From positions 62,001-126,000 of the forward strand of contig JBFMGG010000006.1 in assembly GCA_040752835.1 (NCBI GenBank): 64,000 nucleotides of DNA. The letters are read 5' to 3'. Under the pieces are notes generated by a model. That model was not told the DNA's origin. It ran no database searches and saw only the letters and a list, made by a program, of their open reading frames with translations. Positions 26,721-34,749 of the stretch are shown here, piece by piece (the stretch's first letter is position 1; the number at the start of each line of letters is the position of its first letter). This DNA comes from Campylobacterota bacterium (lineage in GTDB: Bacteria > Campylobacterota > Campylobacteria > Campylobacterales > Sulfurimonadaceae). A program made the translations under genes and the position numbers.

Positions 26721-28721
26721 ATGCACTCGATCAGCATTATCAACCGGCTACGCCTATTGCTGTCGGTTCCGATGTTCCTGATCGTGCTGGCCTCCCTGGC
26801 CTACGGATATTATCTGTTCAACCAGATGAATACGCTGCAGACGCTGCATAAAAGAGTCGATCAGATCAAGTACGTCGCGGTGCTGATCCATGAATTGCAA
26901 TCCGAACGTTCCCTCAGCACGGCGGCCCTGACCCGCAGCGGTGGAGAAACGGAACCGGCGTTGCAGCTCCAGCGCGGCAAAGTCGATCGCGCGCTTCGAA
27001 ACCTTAAAAGCGCCTCCGACAGCGAAACGACCGCTTTCAAATCCTCCTGCGCGACGTTCGACACCCTCCAGCGCCATCGGGGCAACGTCGATAAGCGTTC
27101 GGTACGCCCGATCGATTCGTTCGACTACTATACCCGCCTCATCAGCCAGATGCGTTCGGATTACCTCGCCATCGTCCTCACCGTCAGCGACGTATCGCTG
27201 CGAAACGACTTTCAGGCCTACACCAACCTCATGGCCATCAAAGAGACCCTCAGCCAGATGCAGTCTCTGCTGAACACCTCTTTCTCCCAAAAGCGGATGG
27301 GGCATGACCTCTACGTCCGACTGATCCTCTCCAAAGGAGAGCACGATACCGCCGCGGGACGTTTCGAAACGCTTGCCTCCGAACGGTTCCGCTCCATGTA
27401 CCGTAAAACCTTCACAGGGCCCGACATCAACACCACCTACCGGATGATCGACCTCTCGATACGTTCCCGGCACGAATCGCCCGCTATGGCTCCCGCCGAA
27501 TGGCTCCGCATCTCCGCCCTGTCCCTCGAAAAACTCCGCCTGAGCGAAAAACACAATTTCGCGGTTATCGAAGACAAACTTCATACCCGCATCTTCGAAG
27601 CACGCGAGTATCTCGTCATCGTCATCGCCCTCCTTTCACTGACCATCGGACTGATCCTGTGGCTGGGGTACCGGATCGCCGACAACATCCGCAAAAACTT
27701 CAAACTCCTCGACGAATACAAAAACGCCGTCGACCGCAGCAGCATCGTTTCCAAAACCGATAAAAAAGGGCGGATCACCTACGCCAACGAAAAATTTTGC
27801 GCCATTTCGGGATTCAGCCACGACGAGCTGATCGGTAAACCGCACAGCATGGTCCGGCACAAAGACATGCCCAAACAAACCTTCAAAGAGATGTGGGCGA
27901 CGATTATCAAAGGGGACCCCTGGCACGGCGTCGTCAAAAACCGGACCAAAGAGGGGTCGTATTACTGGGTTGACGCGACGATCAATCCGATCCTCGACCA
28001 CAAAGGGAACATCGAGGAATTCATCGCGATCCGCAGCGACATCACCGAAACGATCCGATTGCACGAAGAACTCGAACAGACCCAGCAGGAGATGATCTCC
28101 CGCATCGGGGAGATCGGCGAAACCCGCAGCCGCGAAACCGGCTACCACGTCCGGCGCGTGGCGGAATACTCCCGATTGCTCGCGCAGAAATACGGCCTGA
28201 GCGAAGAAGAAACGACCGTCCTGTCCAACGCCAGCCCGATGCACGACATCGGCAAAGTGGGAATCCCCGACCACATCCTGAACAAACCCGGCCCGCTGAC
28301 CTCCGAGGAGTGGGAAATCATGCGTACCCACTGCCGCATCGGCTACGACCTCTTCCGCGATTCGTCCAAGCCGCTGCTCAAGGCCGCCTCGATCATCGCC
28401 TACGAACACCATGAAAAATACGACGGCTCGGGATACCCCAGAGGACTGAAAGCCGAAGAGATCCATATTTTCGGACGGATTACCGCGGTAGCCGACGTTT
28501 TCGATGCTTTGGGAAGTGACCGCTGCTATAAAAAAGCATGGGAACTCGACGACATTCTCGCCCTGCTTAGAAGCCAGCGCGGAACCCATTTCGATCCGGT
28601 GCTGATCGATATCTTTTTCGACCATCTGGACGAATTCCTCGCGATCCGGGACGCCTACAGCGAAAAAAATCATTACCCGCAGCAGAACGTTCCGGAATCG
28701 GCCGCAACGGAGAAATCATAA
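26721..28721 (+). CDS. NIT-PAS-HD-GYP signalling protein (c-di-GMP phosphodiesterase)
   Basis: 666 residues. A first membrane helix (residues 12-32) precedes a nitrate/nitrite-sensing-like (NIT) domain with the LIHELQSERSLSTAALTRSG signature; a second membrane helix is at about 295-315. A PAS domain follows (SSIVSKTDKKGRITYANEKFCAISGFS) and then an HD-GYP domain with HDIGKVGIPDHIL and HHEKYDGSGYPRGL. The HD pair and GYP motif are intact, so c-di-GMP hydrolysis is expected. The sensory input may be nitrate, relevant for a denitrifying sulfur oxidiser (inference). Two direct AAATATCAAA repeats lie just upstream. Confidence 0.88.
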   Translation: MHSISIINRLRLLLSVPMFLIVLASLAYGYYLFNQMNTLQTLHKRVDQIKYVAVLIHELQSERSLSTAALTRSGGETEPALQLQRGKVDRALRNLKSASDSETTAFKSSCATFDTLQRHRGNVDKRSVRPIDSFDYYTRLISQMRSDYLAIVLTVSDVSLRNDFQAYTNLMAIKETLSQMQSLLNTSFSQKRMGHDLYVRLILSKGEHDTAAGRFETLASERFRSMYRKTFTGPDINTTYRMIDLSIRSRHESPAMAPAEWLRISALSLEKLRLSEKHNFAVIEDKLHTRIFEAREYLVIVIALLSLTIGLILWLGYRIADNIRKNFKLLDEYKNAVDRSSIVSKTDKKGRITYANEKFCAISGFSHDELIGKPHSMVRHKDMPKQTFKEMWATIIKGDPWHGVVKNRTKEGSYYWVDATINPILDHKGNIEEFIAIRSDITETIRLHEELEQTQQEMISRIGEIGETRSRETGYHVRRVAEYSRLLAQKYGLSEEETTVLSNASPMHDIGKVGIPDHILNKPGPLTSEEWEIMRTHCRIGYDLFRDSSKPLLKAASIIAYEHHEKYDGSGYPRGLKAEEIHIFGRITAVADVFDALGSDRCYKKAWELDDILALLRSQRGTHFDPVLIDIFFDHLDEFLAIRDAYSEKNHYPQQNVPESAATEKS

Positions 28722-28818
28722 TTAAGTCAAATTTTTATAAAAAGTCTATATTATACAAAACAAACCGGGCTCCTTTCAGAAAGCCCGAAAGATTCAATTC
28801 TAAGACGTGAGAGCATCC

Positions 28819-29988
28819 ATGAAAAACGTGACCATCCTCGGCGGCGGAATCGCCGGAATCGAAGCCGCCATCTACTATCGCAAAGAAGGTTTCCAAGTCG
28901 AACTCATCAGTGACCGCAGCTATCTGTTCGTTTATCCTATCGCGATCTGGATTCCCGTCCACCTCAACCGCTTCGACGACGCCACCCTTTCACTGGACCG
29001 GCTCGCCGCACGGCACGGATTCACACTGACCATCGACCGCGTTAGCGCACTCAACGCCGCAACCCGTACCATCACCCTCCAAGAAGGGGGCGAACGCACG
29101 GTAGAACACCTCGTCATCGCGATCGGGGCGGGCAAGATGAAACACGAAGGGATCGCCCATACCCTCTCGATCTGCGGTGCACCCGAACAATCGCTCCAGC
29201 TCAAAGAAAAGATCGACGCCCTCATCGCCCGAGGCAGCGGCAAAATCGCCTTCGGCTTCGGCGGCAACCCCAACGATCCCAGCGGAGTGCGCGGGGGACC
29301 GGGATTCGAACTCTTTTTCAACCTCCATCACCGTCTCAAAAAACTCGGCATTCGCGAAAATTTCGAAATGACTTTTTTCGCACCGATGCCCTCTCCCGGC
29401 GCCCGGATGGGGAATAAAGCCCTGTGCATGATGGATACGATGTTCAAGCGCAACCGTTTCGCGACCCGTTACGGCAAAAAAATAAAGCGATTCGAAGCCG
29501 GGGAAATCGTGTTCGAAGACGACAGTACCCTCGCAAGTGACCTGACGATGTTTATCCCCGCCGGAGACGGTTCCGAACTGGTCAGAAACTCCGATCTGCC
29601 GCAAAACGCGGCCGGGTTCATCCGCATCGACGGCCACTGTGAAATCGAAGGGGTGGAAGGGTGGTACGCCATCGGCGACGCCGCCGCGCTAGAAGGCCCC
29701 GACTGGAAAGCCAAACAGGGGCACATCGCCGAAATCATGGCCCGCAACGCGGCCCACAACAGTGCGGTCTCTTTCGGCCTCAAGCGCGAAGCGAAAAAAA
29801 CCTATCACGGCCATCTCAACATCCTGTGCCTGATGGATATGGGCAACGGGGCGGGCTTCGTCTACCGCGACGACGTCAAAGCCCGTCTTATTCCGATGCC
29901 GTTCTTCGGACACTGGCTCAAAATCGGGTGGGGATGGTATTACAAACTGTCCAAAATGGGCTATATCCCCAGATTGCCGGGGCTGTAA
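28819..29988 (+). CDS. SQR/NDH-2-like FAD-dependent pyridine nucleotide-disulfide oxidoreductase
   Basis: 389 residues from the ATG at 28819; a GTG four codons earlier is possible. Residues 4-15 form the dinucleotide-binding motif VTILGGGIAGIEA, a second FAD motif is GWYAIGDAAAL near 285-295, and a C-terminal amphipathic stretch (FFGHWLKIGWGWYYKL) could anchor it to the membrane. The overall pattern fits sulfide:quinone oxidoreductases. Cysteines occur in LSICGAPEQ, ALCMMD, GHCEIEG and NILCLMDM, but the canonical three-Cys arrangement is not clear, so sulfide as the substrate is uncertain. Last host gene before the prophage. Confidence 0.8.
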   Translation: MKNVTILGGGIAGIEAAIYYRKEGFQVELISDRSYLFVYPIAIWIPVHLNRFDDATLSLDRLAARHGFTLTIDRVSALNAATRTITLQEGGERTVEHLVIAIGAGKMKHEGIAHTLSICGAPEQSLQLKEKIDALIARGSGKIAFGFGGNPNDPSGVRGGPGFELFFNLHHRLKKLGIRENFEMTFFAPMPSPGARMGNKALCMMDTMFKRNRFATRYGKKIKRFEAGEIVFEDDSTLASDLTMFIPAGDGSELVRNSDLPQNAAGFIRIDGHCEIEGVEGWYAIGDAAALEGPDWKAKQGHIAEIMARNAAHNSAVSFGLKREAKKTYHGHLNILCLMDMGNGAGFVYRDDVKARLIPMPFFGHWLKIGWGWYYKLSKMGYIPRLPGL

Positions 29989-30254
29989 GAAACAAGGGGG
30001 CATACAGAAAGAGCCCCATAAAATAAGTGTTTCCGCTCCGTTTTACTGTTACGATTTGAAGGATATGCGAAAAACCTATTTACGGGATATGGAACTTTAT
30101 ACGATATGGCATCAAAATGGCATCAAAAAAAATAATGGTTGGATTGTTTGTGGATACGTTGATGCGTTTTGGAAGCGTTGGATAACGGACACAATTCGGT
30201 AACACAGATAAATCAGCTTTGAAGAATGGCTTAAACAGGGATTTTCAAGAGGGA
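29989..30254. other. Host intergenic region left of the prophage
   Basis: No credible gene. It contains a tandem TGGCATCAAAA repeat at about 30104-30127 and a 36-codon open frame from the ATG at 30089 (starting MELYTIWHQNGIK) with no recognised homology and no ribosome-binding site. It is the sequence downstream of the interrupted tRNA gene. Confidence 0.5.
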
Positions 30255-30311
30255 TGGTGCGGTCGAGAGGACTTGAACCTCCACGACATTTCTGCCACTA
30301 GAACCTGAATC
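30255..30311 (-). other. Left attachment site: 3' half of tRNA-Leu(CAG)
   Basis: Read on the minus strand, this is a tRNA-Leu 3' half. It begins in the anticodon stem with GATTCAGGTTCTAG (anticodon CAG), and continues through the long variable arm, the GGTTCAAGTCC T-loop, the acceptor strand CGACCGC, discriminator A and an encoded CCA. The 5' half (D-arm and 5' acceptor strand) is missing: to the right the sequence turns AT-rich. The fragment is therefore not a functional tRNA but the product of integrase crossover. The rebuilt tRNA should be at the right end of the prophage. Confidence 0.88.
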
Positions 30312-30450
30312 GAGGATTCAAACTATTCTTAATTGAGCATTTTGCCTATATTGCGGTATTTCTTTTGCCTAATATCTATTCCTAACGTATCCTTTTTGGG
30401 TACAATCATTCCTCAAAAGTTGCACCCCAAATTGCACCCGAGGAATAGAA
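30312..30450. promoter_or_regulatory. Probable attP arm region and integrase promoter
   Basis: Between the attachment core and the integrase start are two pairs of direct repeats: TTTTGCCTATAT / TTTTGCCTAATAT (around 30338 and 30364) and TTGCACCC at 30420-30427 and 30432-30439. Short direct repeats beside the core are the usual arm-type integrase binding sites, but this assignment is inference. Confidence 0.4.
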
Positions 30451-31608
30451 ATGGCCCAACGTCTCATCAAAGTAAATCTCAGGGGATACCAATGCCGCGG
30501 CATCTATTTTGAAGACTCGCAAAACCTCTTCGAATCCTCCGAAATCGACGACTCCTATCCTCATCAAAAAATCAAACCACCTTTTAAAATCATCCTACGT
30601 ACTACAGTCATGAAGCGCGGGAAAAAAGTCACTTCTAAAAAAACATTCTCGTTCACTGATAAGGGTATTACTTTCAAACGCGCAGTTGAGAAAGTGTCTG
30701 GACTACGAGACAGCTTCCGCGACGATCTCACTTTTAAACGCAAAGAAGAGGTGAAAAAAAACGTGACGCTCAGAGAGGCGTGGGATCAGTACATCTCGGA
30801 GCGAGATGCGAATGGAAAGTTATCGAAACAAAACATCGACATTCAAAAGCTGGTATTTGACAAATACATGGAAGAGATAGAGCATCTCCCCGTTTCGCAG
30901 ATAGAGACTGAAGACCTGCAGCAGATCGTGAACTCTATTCTGGCATCAGGGAAAAAACCCCGCACGGCAAAACTGATCCAGGACTATCTCAGGCCTTTTT
31001 TCAAAGCGGCGAAGATATATCCTAACCCAGCTACGGATATTGAGCTACCTACATTCGACAATACGGTCCGTTTCGAATTATCGAAGCCAAAAGCAAAAGC
31101 TCTGGTGCAGGCAATGTCATCTTACCCAGAGCCAACAATCCGGGGGGTAATGTCTTTTTTGCTGGACGGCAGACGTCTTGGAGAGATTCTGCTCATGGAG
31201 TGGACATCGGTCAATATTCCAAGCCGATCGTACACGGTTCAGTCATTCACCACGAAGAACCGCAAAACAGCCCAGTATCAGCTCAGAGATGACACGGCGG
31301 AAGTATTGGACGCAATCCCGAAGATATCGAAGTACATCTTCCCGGCACGGATCGACACGAACAGACCGATGAGCAAGGAGACGTTCCGGAATCACTGGGT
31401 CAAGATTCTGCAAAAGCTGGACATCAATATGAGAATCCACGATATCAGGCACCTTATCGGCGGCACCCTGGTAAACTCAGGGGCGACGCTGGAACAGATC
31501 GCCGCGGTGCTTGGACATAGCTCTACGACGATCACAAAACGGTACTCAAAAGTCAAAAAAGAGACGGCAGCAAATGCGCTGAACCAGTTTCACAATGCTA
31601 TGAAATAA
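30451..31608 (+). CDS. int: Tyrosine recombinase, phage integrase
   Basis: 385 residues. An N-terminal arm/SAM-like core-binding region (residues about 95-200) is followed by the catalytic domain. The catalytic residues are seen as LDGRRLGEILLMEW (first Arg), HDIRHLIGG (His-x-x-Arg), LGHSSTTITKRYSKV (His and the nucleophilic Tyr). It carries out integration into, and with a helper excision from, the tRNA-Leu site directly upstream. Transcribed into the prophage, away from the attachment site. No excisionase is recognised. Confidence 0.93.
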   Translation: MAQRLIKVNLRGYQCRGIYFEDSQNLFESSEIDDSYPHQKIKPPFKIILRTTVMKRGKKVTSKKTFSFTDKGITFKRAVEKVSGLRDSFRDDLTFKRKEEVKKNVTLREAWDQYISERDANGKLSKQNIDIQKLVFDKYMEEIEHLPVSQIETEDLQQIVNSILASGKKPRTAKLIQDYLRPFFKAAKIYPNPATDIELPTFDNTVRFELSKPKAKALVQAMSSYPEPTIRGVMSFLLDGRRLGEILLMEWTSVNIPSRSYTVQSFTTKNRKTAQYQLRDDTAEVLDAIPKISKYIFPARIDTNRPMSKETFRNHWVKILQKLDINMRIHDIRHLIGGTLVNSGATLEQIAAVLGHSSTTITKRYSKVKKETAANALNQFHNAMK

Positions 31609-31617
31609 TATAGATAC

Positions 31618-31669
31618 GTTTAGATAATCTAAACATTTTAAACACTATTTAAGTTTAGATAATCTAAAC
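31618..31669. repeat. Two identical 17-bp palindromes, candidate operators
   Basis: GTTTAGAT-A-ATCTAAAC occurs perfectly at 31618-31634 and again at 31653-31669, 35 bp apart centre to centre. They sit after the integrase stop and 33-68 bases before the next start codon. Two perfect copies of an operator-like palindrome upstream of an operon whose second gene encodes an HTH protein suggest autoregulation (inference). Confidence 0.65.
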
Positions 31670-31701
31670 TTTCGGTATATCAATCGAAAGAAGGGGATCG
31701 G

Positions 31702-32256
31702 ATGAACTGGCAATCAATGACAATGAAAGACCTGGAAGCTGCCGTAGAAGTTTTAAAAGAGCTTCCGTACAAAAACCTTGCGATCGGGCGGGCATATTCT
31801 CGCGGCTTGTTCGGACTGGCCTACGACTCCATAGGGGAACTTATGGGGGAAATGGAGAGTTTGACAGAGTTCGACACGATCGAAGAATATCGCTCGCATC
31901 TCGAAGATGTTTTTTATATCTCGGATGACGAGGATGAGGACGATGATCGTGAGTACGTGGCTGAGTGTATAGCCAATGCAGAGAAGACCGGTGCTCCGTT
32001 TGCCGTGTATAGTAACGGCCGCGAAGAGATTTACACGAAAGATGGAGACCGAGAGGTGATCAATGAATACCTCTCGGACGCGATGAACGGCCACAGCTTC
32101 TCCGGAACCAAAGAGGAAGCTATCGAGCTGATCGAGGAGCAGATCGCCACAGGCTCTATACTTCCAATGCGAAAAGATGTCGCCGAAATCGTATCTTTCG
32201 TCGCCGAAAGATTCGAAGACGAGTTTGATGCCGCAAGATCAGAGGATGCAGAATGA
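31702..32256 (+). CDS. Phage hypothetical protein, acidic
   Basis: 184 residues, strongly acidic, with an Asp/Glu run in the middle (SDDEDEDDDREY, about residues 74-85). Secondary structure appears mostly helical. No family recognised. An AAGGGGAT ribosome-binding site precedes the ATG. It overlaps the downstream HTH gene by four bases and lies directly behind the twin palindromes, so it is probably a regulated early or lysogenic gene. Its charge could suggest a DNA mimic or an inhibitor that binds a basic partner, but nothing in the sequence proves it. Confidence 0.7.
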   Translation: MNWQSMTMKDLEAAVEVLKELPYKNLAIGRAYSRGLFGLAYDSIGELMGEMESLTEFDTIEEYRSHLEDVFYISDDEDEDDDREYVAECIANAEKTGAPFAVYSNGREEIYTKDGDREVINEYLSDAMNGHSFSGTKEEAIELIEEQIATGSILPMRKDVAEIVSFVAERFEDEFDAARSEDAE

Positions 32257-32603
32257 AGGTCTGCATCACCTATTACCGGGATATCCCGATGACAAAAAAA
32301 GATTACGCCGCGCACATCGGCGGGGCAGTTCAAGGCGCATTTGAAAGCGGAGATGAGATTGAATCGGTGACCTTCATCCCCTTTGACAAATCCGATTACG
32401 CAGCATGGCTTGGTGATCGAAGCGACACGCAGGACAATCGGGCGATATGGGCAGGCGAAAAATTGCAGGTAAGGCCTACGACTCAACAGGAGCTGGCGGA
32501 TTATCTCGGGGTTACAAAAGGTGCTGTATCCCAGTATGATCCGAAGAAAAGAAAGCTCATGCTGCTCGGGCTAGCTGTGTTAAAAATGAATGAATCTGTT
32601 TAG
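32253..32603 (+). CDS. Small protein with C-terminal Cro-like HTH
   Basis: 116 residues. The C-terminal segment TTQQELADYLGVTKGAVSQYDPKKRKLMLLGL is a helix-turn-helix of the Cro/XRE type, while the N-terminal 80 residues are unrecognised. Its start overlaps the preceding stop (ATGA). A likely regulator of its own operon through the palindromes at 31618-31669 (inference). It converges on the end of the late operon with only 11 bases between. Confidence 0.68.
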   Translation: MKVCITYYRDIPMTKKDYAAHIGGAVQGAFESGDEIESVTFIPFDKSDYAAWLGDRSDTQDNRAIWAGEKLQVRPTTQQELADYLGVTKGAVSQYDPKKRKLMLLGLAVLKMNESV

Positions 32604-32614
32604 CGGATTCTAAA

Positions 32615-32848
32615 TTACAAGCACTTCTCTAGCGCCGCCTTCAGATCATAAATAAGCCCGTCTTTCTTCGCACTGTTTTCCAGTTCGGCTTTCAACCATG
32701 AAGCATCACTCCCATCGTGCTGGCTCCACTTCGGATCTGCTGGCATCTTCGTCTCGCACTTCTTTGTGATCGTGATCGGTTCGCACGGTTTCGGCTCGGC
32801 GCACCCTATCAGCACCAGCGGAAGTGCCGCCATTCTCAACAGCTTCAT
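32615..32848 (-). CDS. Outer-membrane spanin-like lipoprotein (Rz1-like)
   Basis: 77 residues from the ATG at 32848. The signal MKLLRMAALPLVLIGC ends in a lipobox (LIGC) and the mature part is short and Cys- and Pro-containing near its start (AEPKPCEPITITKKCETK). It overlaps the preceding membrane protein by four bases, the arrangement of i-spanin/o-spanin pairs that fuse inner and outer membranes at lysis. Last gene of the late operon. Confidence 0.7.
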   Translation of the reverse strand: MKLLRMAALPLVLIGCAEPKPCEPITITKKCETKMPADPKWSQHDGSDASWLKAELENSAKKDGLIYDLKAALEKCL

Positions 32849-33192
32849 CGTGTCGCCTCCTGATTCAATCGTGCTTCGCTGATGATACCCTGAAAATCGG
32901 CGCACTTCTCCCCGGTAGGAACGTATTTAATCTGGGTGACGTACTTCGGCTTGGCAGCCATAGTACGGTTGTATTCGGCATCTTTTGCCTGGGCGTCGAG
33001 TTTATCGCGGGCCATCCACGCTTTGAGATACTCGATCTCCCTTTTTGATCCGGACAGCTCCGCCTCTTTTGTCGAGACTGCCTGTTCGAAGAAGTTGCGC
33101 TCGCCTGTTGTCTTGAGCACATACGCGCCAGCTACAACTACTGCTATTGTGAGCCCGAGGATGATCAGCTCCCGCCAGTATAGCAGCACCAT
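32845..33192 (-). CDS. Inner-membrane spanin-like protein (Rz-like)
   Basis: 115 residues from the ATG at 33192 (a GTG one codon earlier is possible). One N-terminal membrane helix (LIILGLTIAVVVAGAYVL), then a charged helical coiled-coil region (EQAVSTKEAELSGSKREIEYLKAWMARDKL) and a C-terminal part with one Cys. This is the type II i-spanin layout. Translationally coupled at both ends with the holin-like and lipoprotein genes. Confidence 0.7.
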   Translation of the reverse strand: MVLLYWRELIILGLTIAVVVAGAYVLKTTGERNFFEQAVSTKEAELSGSKREIEYLKAWMARDKLDAQAKDAEYNRTMAAKPKYVTQIKYVPTGEKCADFQGIISEARLNQEATR

Positions 33193-33407
33193 CACTTATC
33201 CTTCATAGACTTGGTCGTTACGGTACGAAGGTACCACCCCATCACCCCGATCGCGACGATGAAAAACCCGTAGTTATCATCACCGACGAGGGATCTAAAC
33301 TCCCCCGTGTTCGCCTCTATCAGCCCCACCGCGACGAGCATCGCGTTGAATACCTGCGTTTTTGATTTCCACCAGTTGCTGAAAATTTTACGGATGATGT
33401 TACGCAT
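33192..33407 (-). CDS. Holin-like small membrane protein
   Basis: 71 residues with two hydrophobic segments (FNAMLVAVGLIEA, residues about 20-32, and YGFFIVAIGVMGWYLRTV, about 46-63) and basic ends. It lies between the endolysin and the spanin genes, so a holin that releases the endolysin is the natural guess. The first segment is short, so a one-TM or pinholin form is possible. Confidence 0.6.
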   Translation of the reverse strand: MRNIIRKIFSNWWKSKTQVFNAMLVAVGLIEANTGEFRSLVGDDNYGFFIVAIGVMGWYLRTVTTKSMKDK

Positions 33408-33966
33408 TTTGAGCCCTCTCGATCCAGCCGTCCAGAAACACCCCCTGACTCGGATCGCGTCGCACGATCTCGCGCACCATCTTGACCCGCTCGGTACGCA
33501 GCAGCGTTTGGAGTGATTCCTGTGCTGGGTATGCGTTAATCTTCGCGGCAGTTGCCGGGCCTATATCTCCGTCTATTTTCGCCCCAACTATCCGCTGCAC
33601 CGATTTGGCCGGTGAACCCTCTCCGCTGTTGACGGCCCAGTCGTAGAGAATGTTCGCTACTTCCTGCGACTTGATCCGGTCCCCCTCGATGTCGTCCCAA
33701 AAATTGACCAGGTAGAAGCGGCGCACAAGCTCTTTGAGACGTGGCTCTGCTTCGAGTATTTTGTCCACCTTACGCCAGCTCGATGGGGAGTGAATTTCGC
33801 GCGGGAATTTCGAGCGGTGCGCGTCGATTAGTTCCCACCCCTTCCACATCGGCCAGTATTTCCGGGCGATGCCGTGAAATGTCTCTCCACCACGGTCTCC
33901 GATGTGGTTCGCATAGCCCCCCTCATTCTCTGCAGTACGCGCATAGGCGATTGAAAAATCAGCCAT
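33400..33966 (-). CDS. Endolysin, glycosyl hydrolase family 108 type
   Basis: 188 residues from the ATG at 33966 (ribosome-binding site AGGAGGAAG; an earlier ATG adds 20 unlikely residues). The GH108 N-terminus is visible: ARTAENEGGYANHIGDRGGETFHGIARKY, where the Glu of ENEGGY is the expected catalytic acid. The C-terminal half (VGAKIDGDIGPATAAKINA) is a peptidoglycan-binding-like domain of the PG_binding_3 type. It cleaves the murein glycan at lysis. A 59-residue partial paralogue lies immediately upstream. Confidence 0.88.
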   Translation of the reverse strand: MADFSIAYARTAENEGGYANHIGDRGGETFHGIARKYWPMWKGWELIDAHRSKFPREIHSPSSWRKVDKILEAEPRLKELVRRFYLVNFWDDIEGDRIKSQEVANILYDWAVNSGEGSPAKSVQRIVGAKIDGDIGPATAAKINAYPAQESLQTLLRTERVKMVREIVRRDPSQGVFLDGWIERAQNA

Positions 33967-34138
33967 TTTTTCTTCCTCCTTCGTAAAATTGAGCGACCAG
34001 CTCATGGAGCTGAACATTGTTTTCACAGAGCTGAATCAGCGTCAGTTCGTCCGATGCGAACTTCGCGTAGTCGGCGATGATCTTCCAGCCCTGCCATGCC
34101 GGGAACTCGTCGCGGCTGATTCCTTTGTAATCTTCCAT
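33959..34138 (-). CDS. 59-residue partial paralogue of the endolysin
   Basis: This small gene starts at the ATG at 34138 and its stop overlaps the endolysin start. Its residues 6-26, GISRDEFPAWQGWKIIADY and following, align with the endolysin segment GIARKYWPMWKGWELIDAH, and LHELVAQFY aligns with LKELVRRFY. The catalytic EGGY region and the C-terminal binding domain are absent. It is translationally coupled to the endolysin. Either a decayed duplication or a dedicated partner/inhibitor of the enzyme. Confidence 0.65.
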   Translation of the reverse strand: MEDYKGISRDEFPAWQGWKIIADYAKFASDELTLIQLCENNVQLHELVAQFYEGGRKNG

Positions 34139-34141
34139 CCG

Positions 34142-34489
34142 CTACCCCCTCTTCCCGTTCTCAAGGTAACCGAGGATCTTCCCCACTCCGGTTTCGATCG
34201 TATCAAACCGCCCGTCGATGTGTTTCTCGAACTGCCGGAACAGCTCTTTGGATACGTACTTGTCATCGCACTCCCGCGCCGTGATCGACGCGCTCTGTTT
34301 TGTCAGCAGTTCCACGATCGATTCGCCGTGTCCGTCGATCCTTCCCCCCAGCCCGTTGACCGAGTTCTTCAGCGACTCAATCTCCTTGCTGTGCCGCTCA
34401 CCCTGTGCCTTCATCATGGCCCATGCTCCGGCAACCGACGCGATGATCCCGCCTCCACTTATGATCAGGCTCGTTTCTACAACCATCAT
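34142..34489 (-). CDS. Membrane-anchored coiled-coil protein of the lysis region
   Basis: 115 residues from the first of two adjacent ATGs, with AAGGGGGG upstream. One N-terminal membrane helix (TSLIISGGGIIASVAGAWAMM), then a long amphipathic helix (ERHSKEIESLKNSVNGLGGRIDGHGESIVELL) typical of coiled coils. Similar small proteins beside phage lysis genes are annotated as holins or as accessory membrane proteins. No specific family identified. Confidence 0.6.
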   Translation of the reverse strand: MMVVETSLIISGGGIIASVAGAWAMMKAQGERHSKEIESLKNSVNGLGGRIDGHGESIVELLTKQSASITARECDDKYVSKELFRQFEKHIDGRFDTIETGVGKILGYLENGKRG

Positions 34490-34749
34490 TCCCCCCTTGA
34501 CAGATAACAGTGATTGTATTCGAGCTTGGAAAGGCAGCAGCACACGACGTTATCTAACCGTGTTGCGATCCCTTTTTCTTTGCGGCGATGGATGTGTGAG
34601 CTGATCGTTTCGTCCTGCGATCCGTTCCAGATCAGAACGTTGAAGAACTGATCGATGGCGAGAGCGAGACGAAATCGGCGAGAGCGCTTCTTCATATCGG
34701 ATTCAAATTTGTCATACAGCGTGGCGAGCTGTTCAGGCGTGCGTTCCAT
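34486..34749 (-). CDS. Phage hypothetical protein, Cys-rich C-terminus
   Basis: 87 residues. A basic helical N-terminal half (DKFESDMKKRSRRFRLALAIDQFFNVLIWNGSQDETISSHIHRRKEKG) is followed by VCCCLSKLEYNHCYLSRGE. The NVLIWNGSQDETISS segment recalls a family of small phage proteins found near tail fibre and lysis genes, whose function is not known to me. Overlaps the genes on both sides by a few bases. Confidence 0.6.
   Translation of the reverse strand: MERTPEQLATLYDKFESDMKKRSRRFRLALAIDQFFNVLIWNGSQDETISSHIHRRKEKGIATRLDNVVCCCLSKLEYNHCYLSRGE

Noticed and set aside
30089-30199. 36-codon frame between host genes and attachment site
   Set aside because: No ribosome-binding site and no recognisable family; treated as intergenic.
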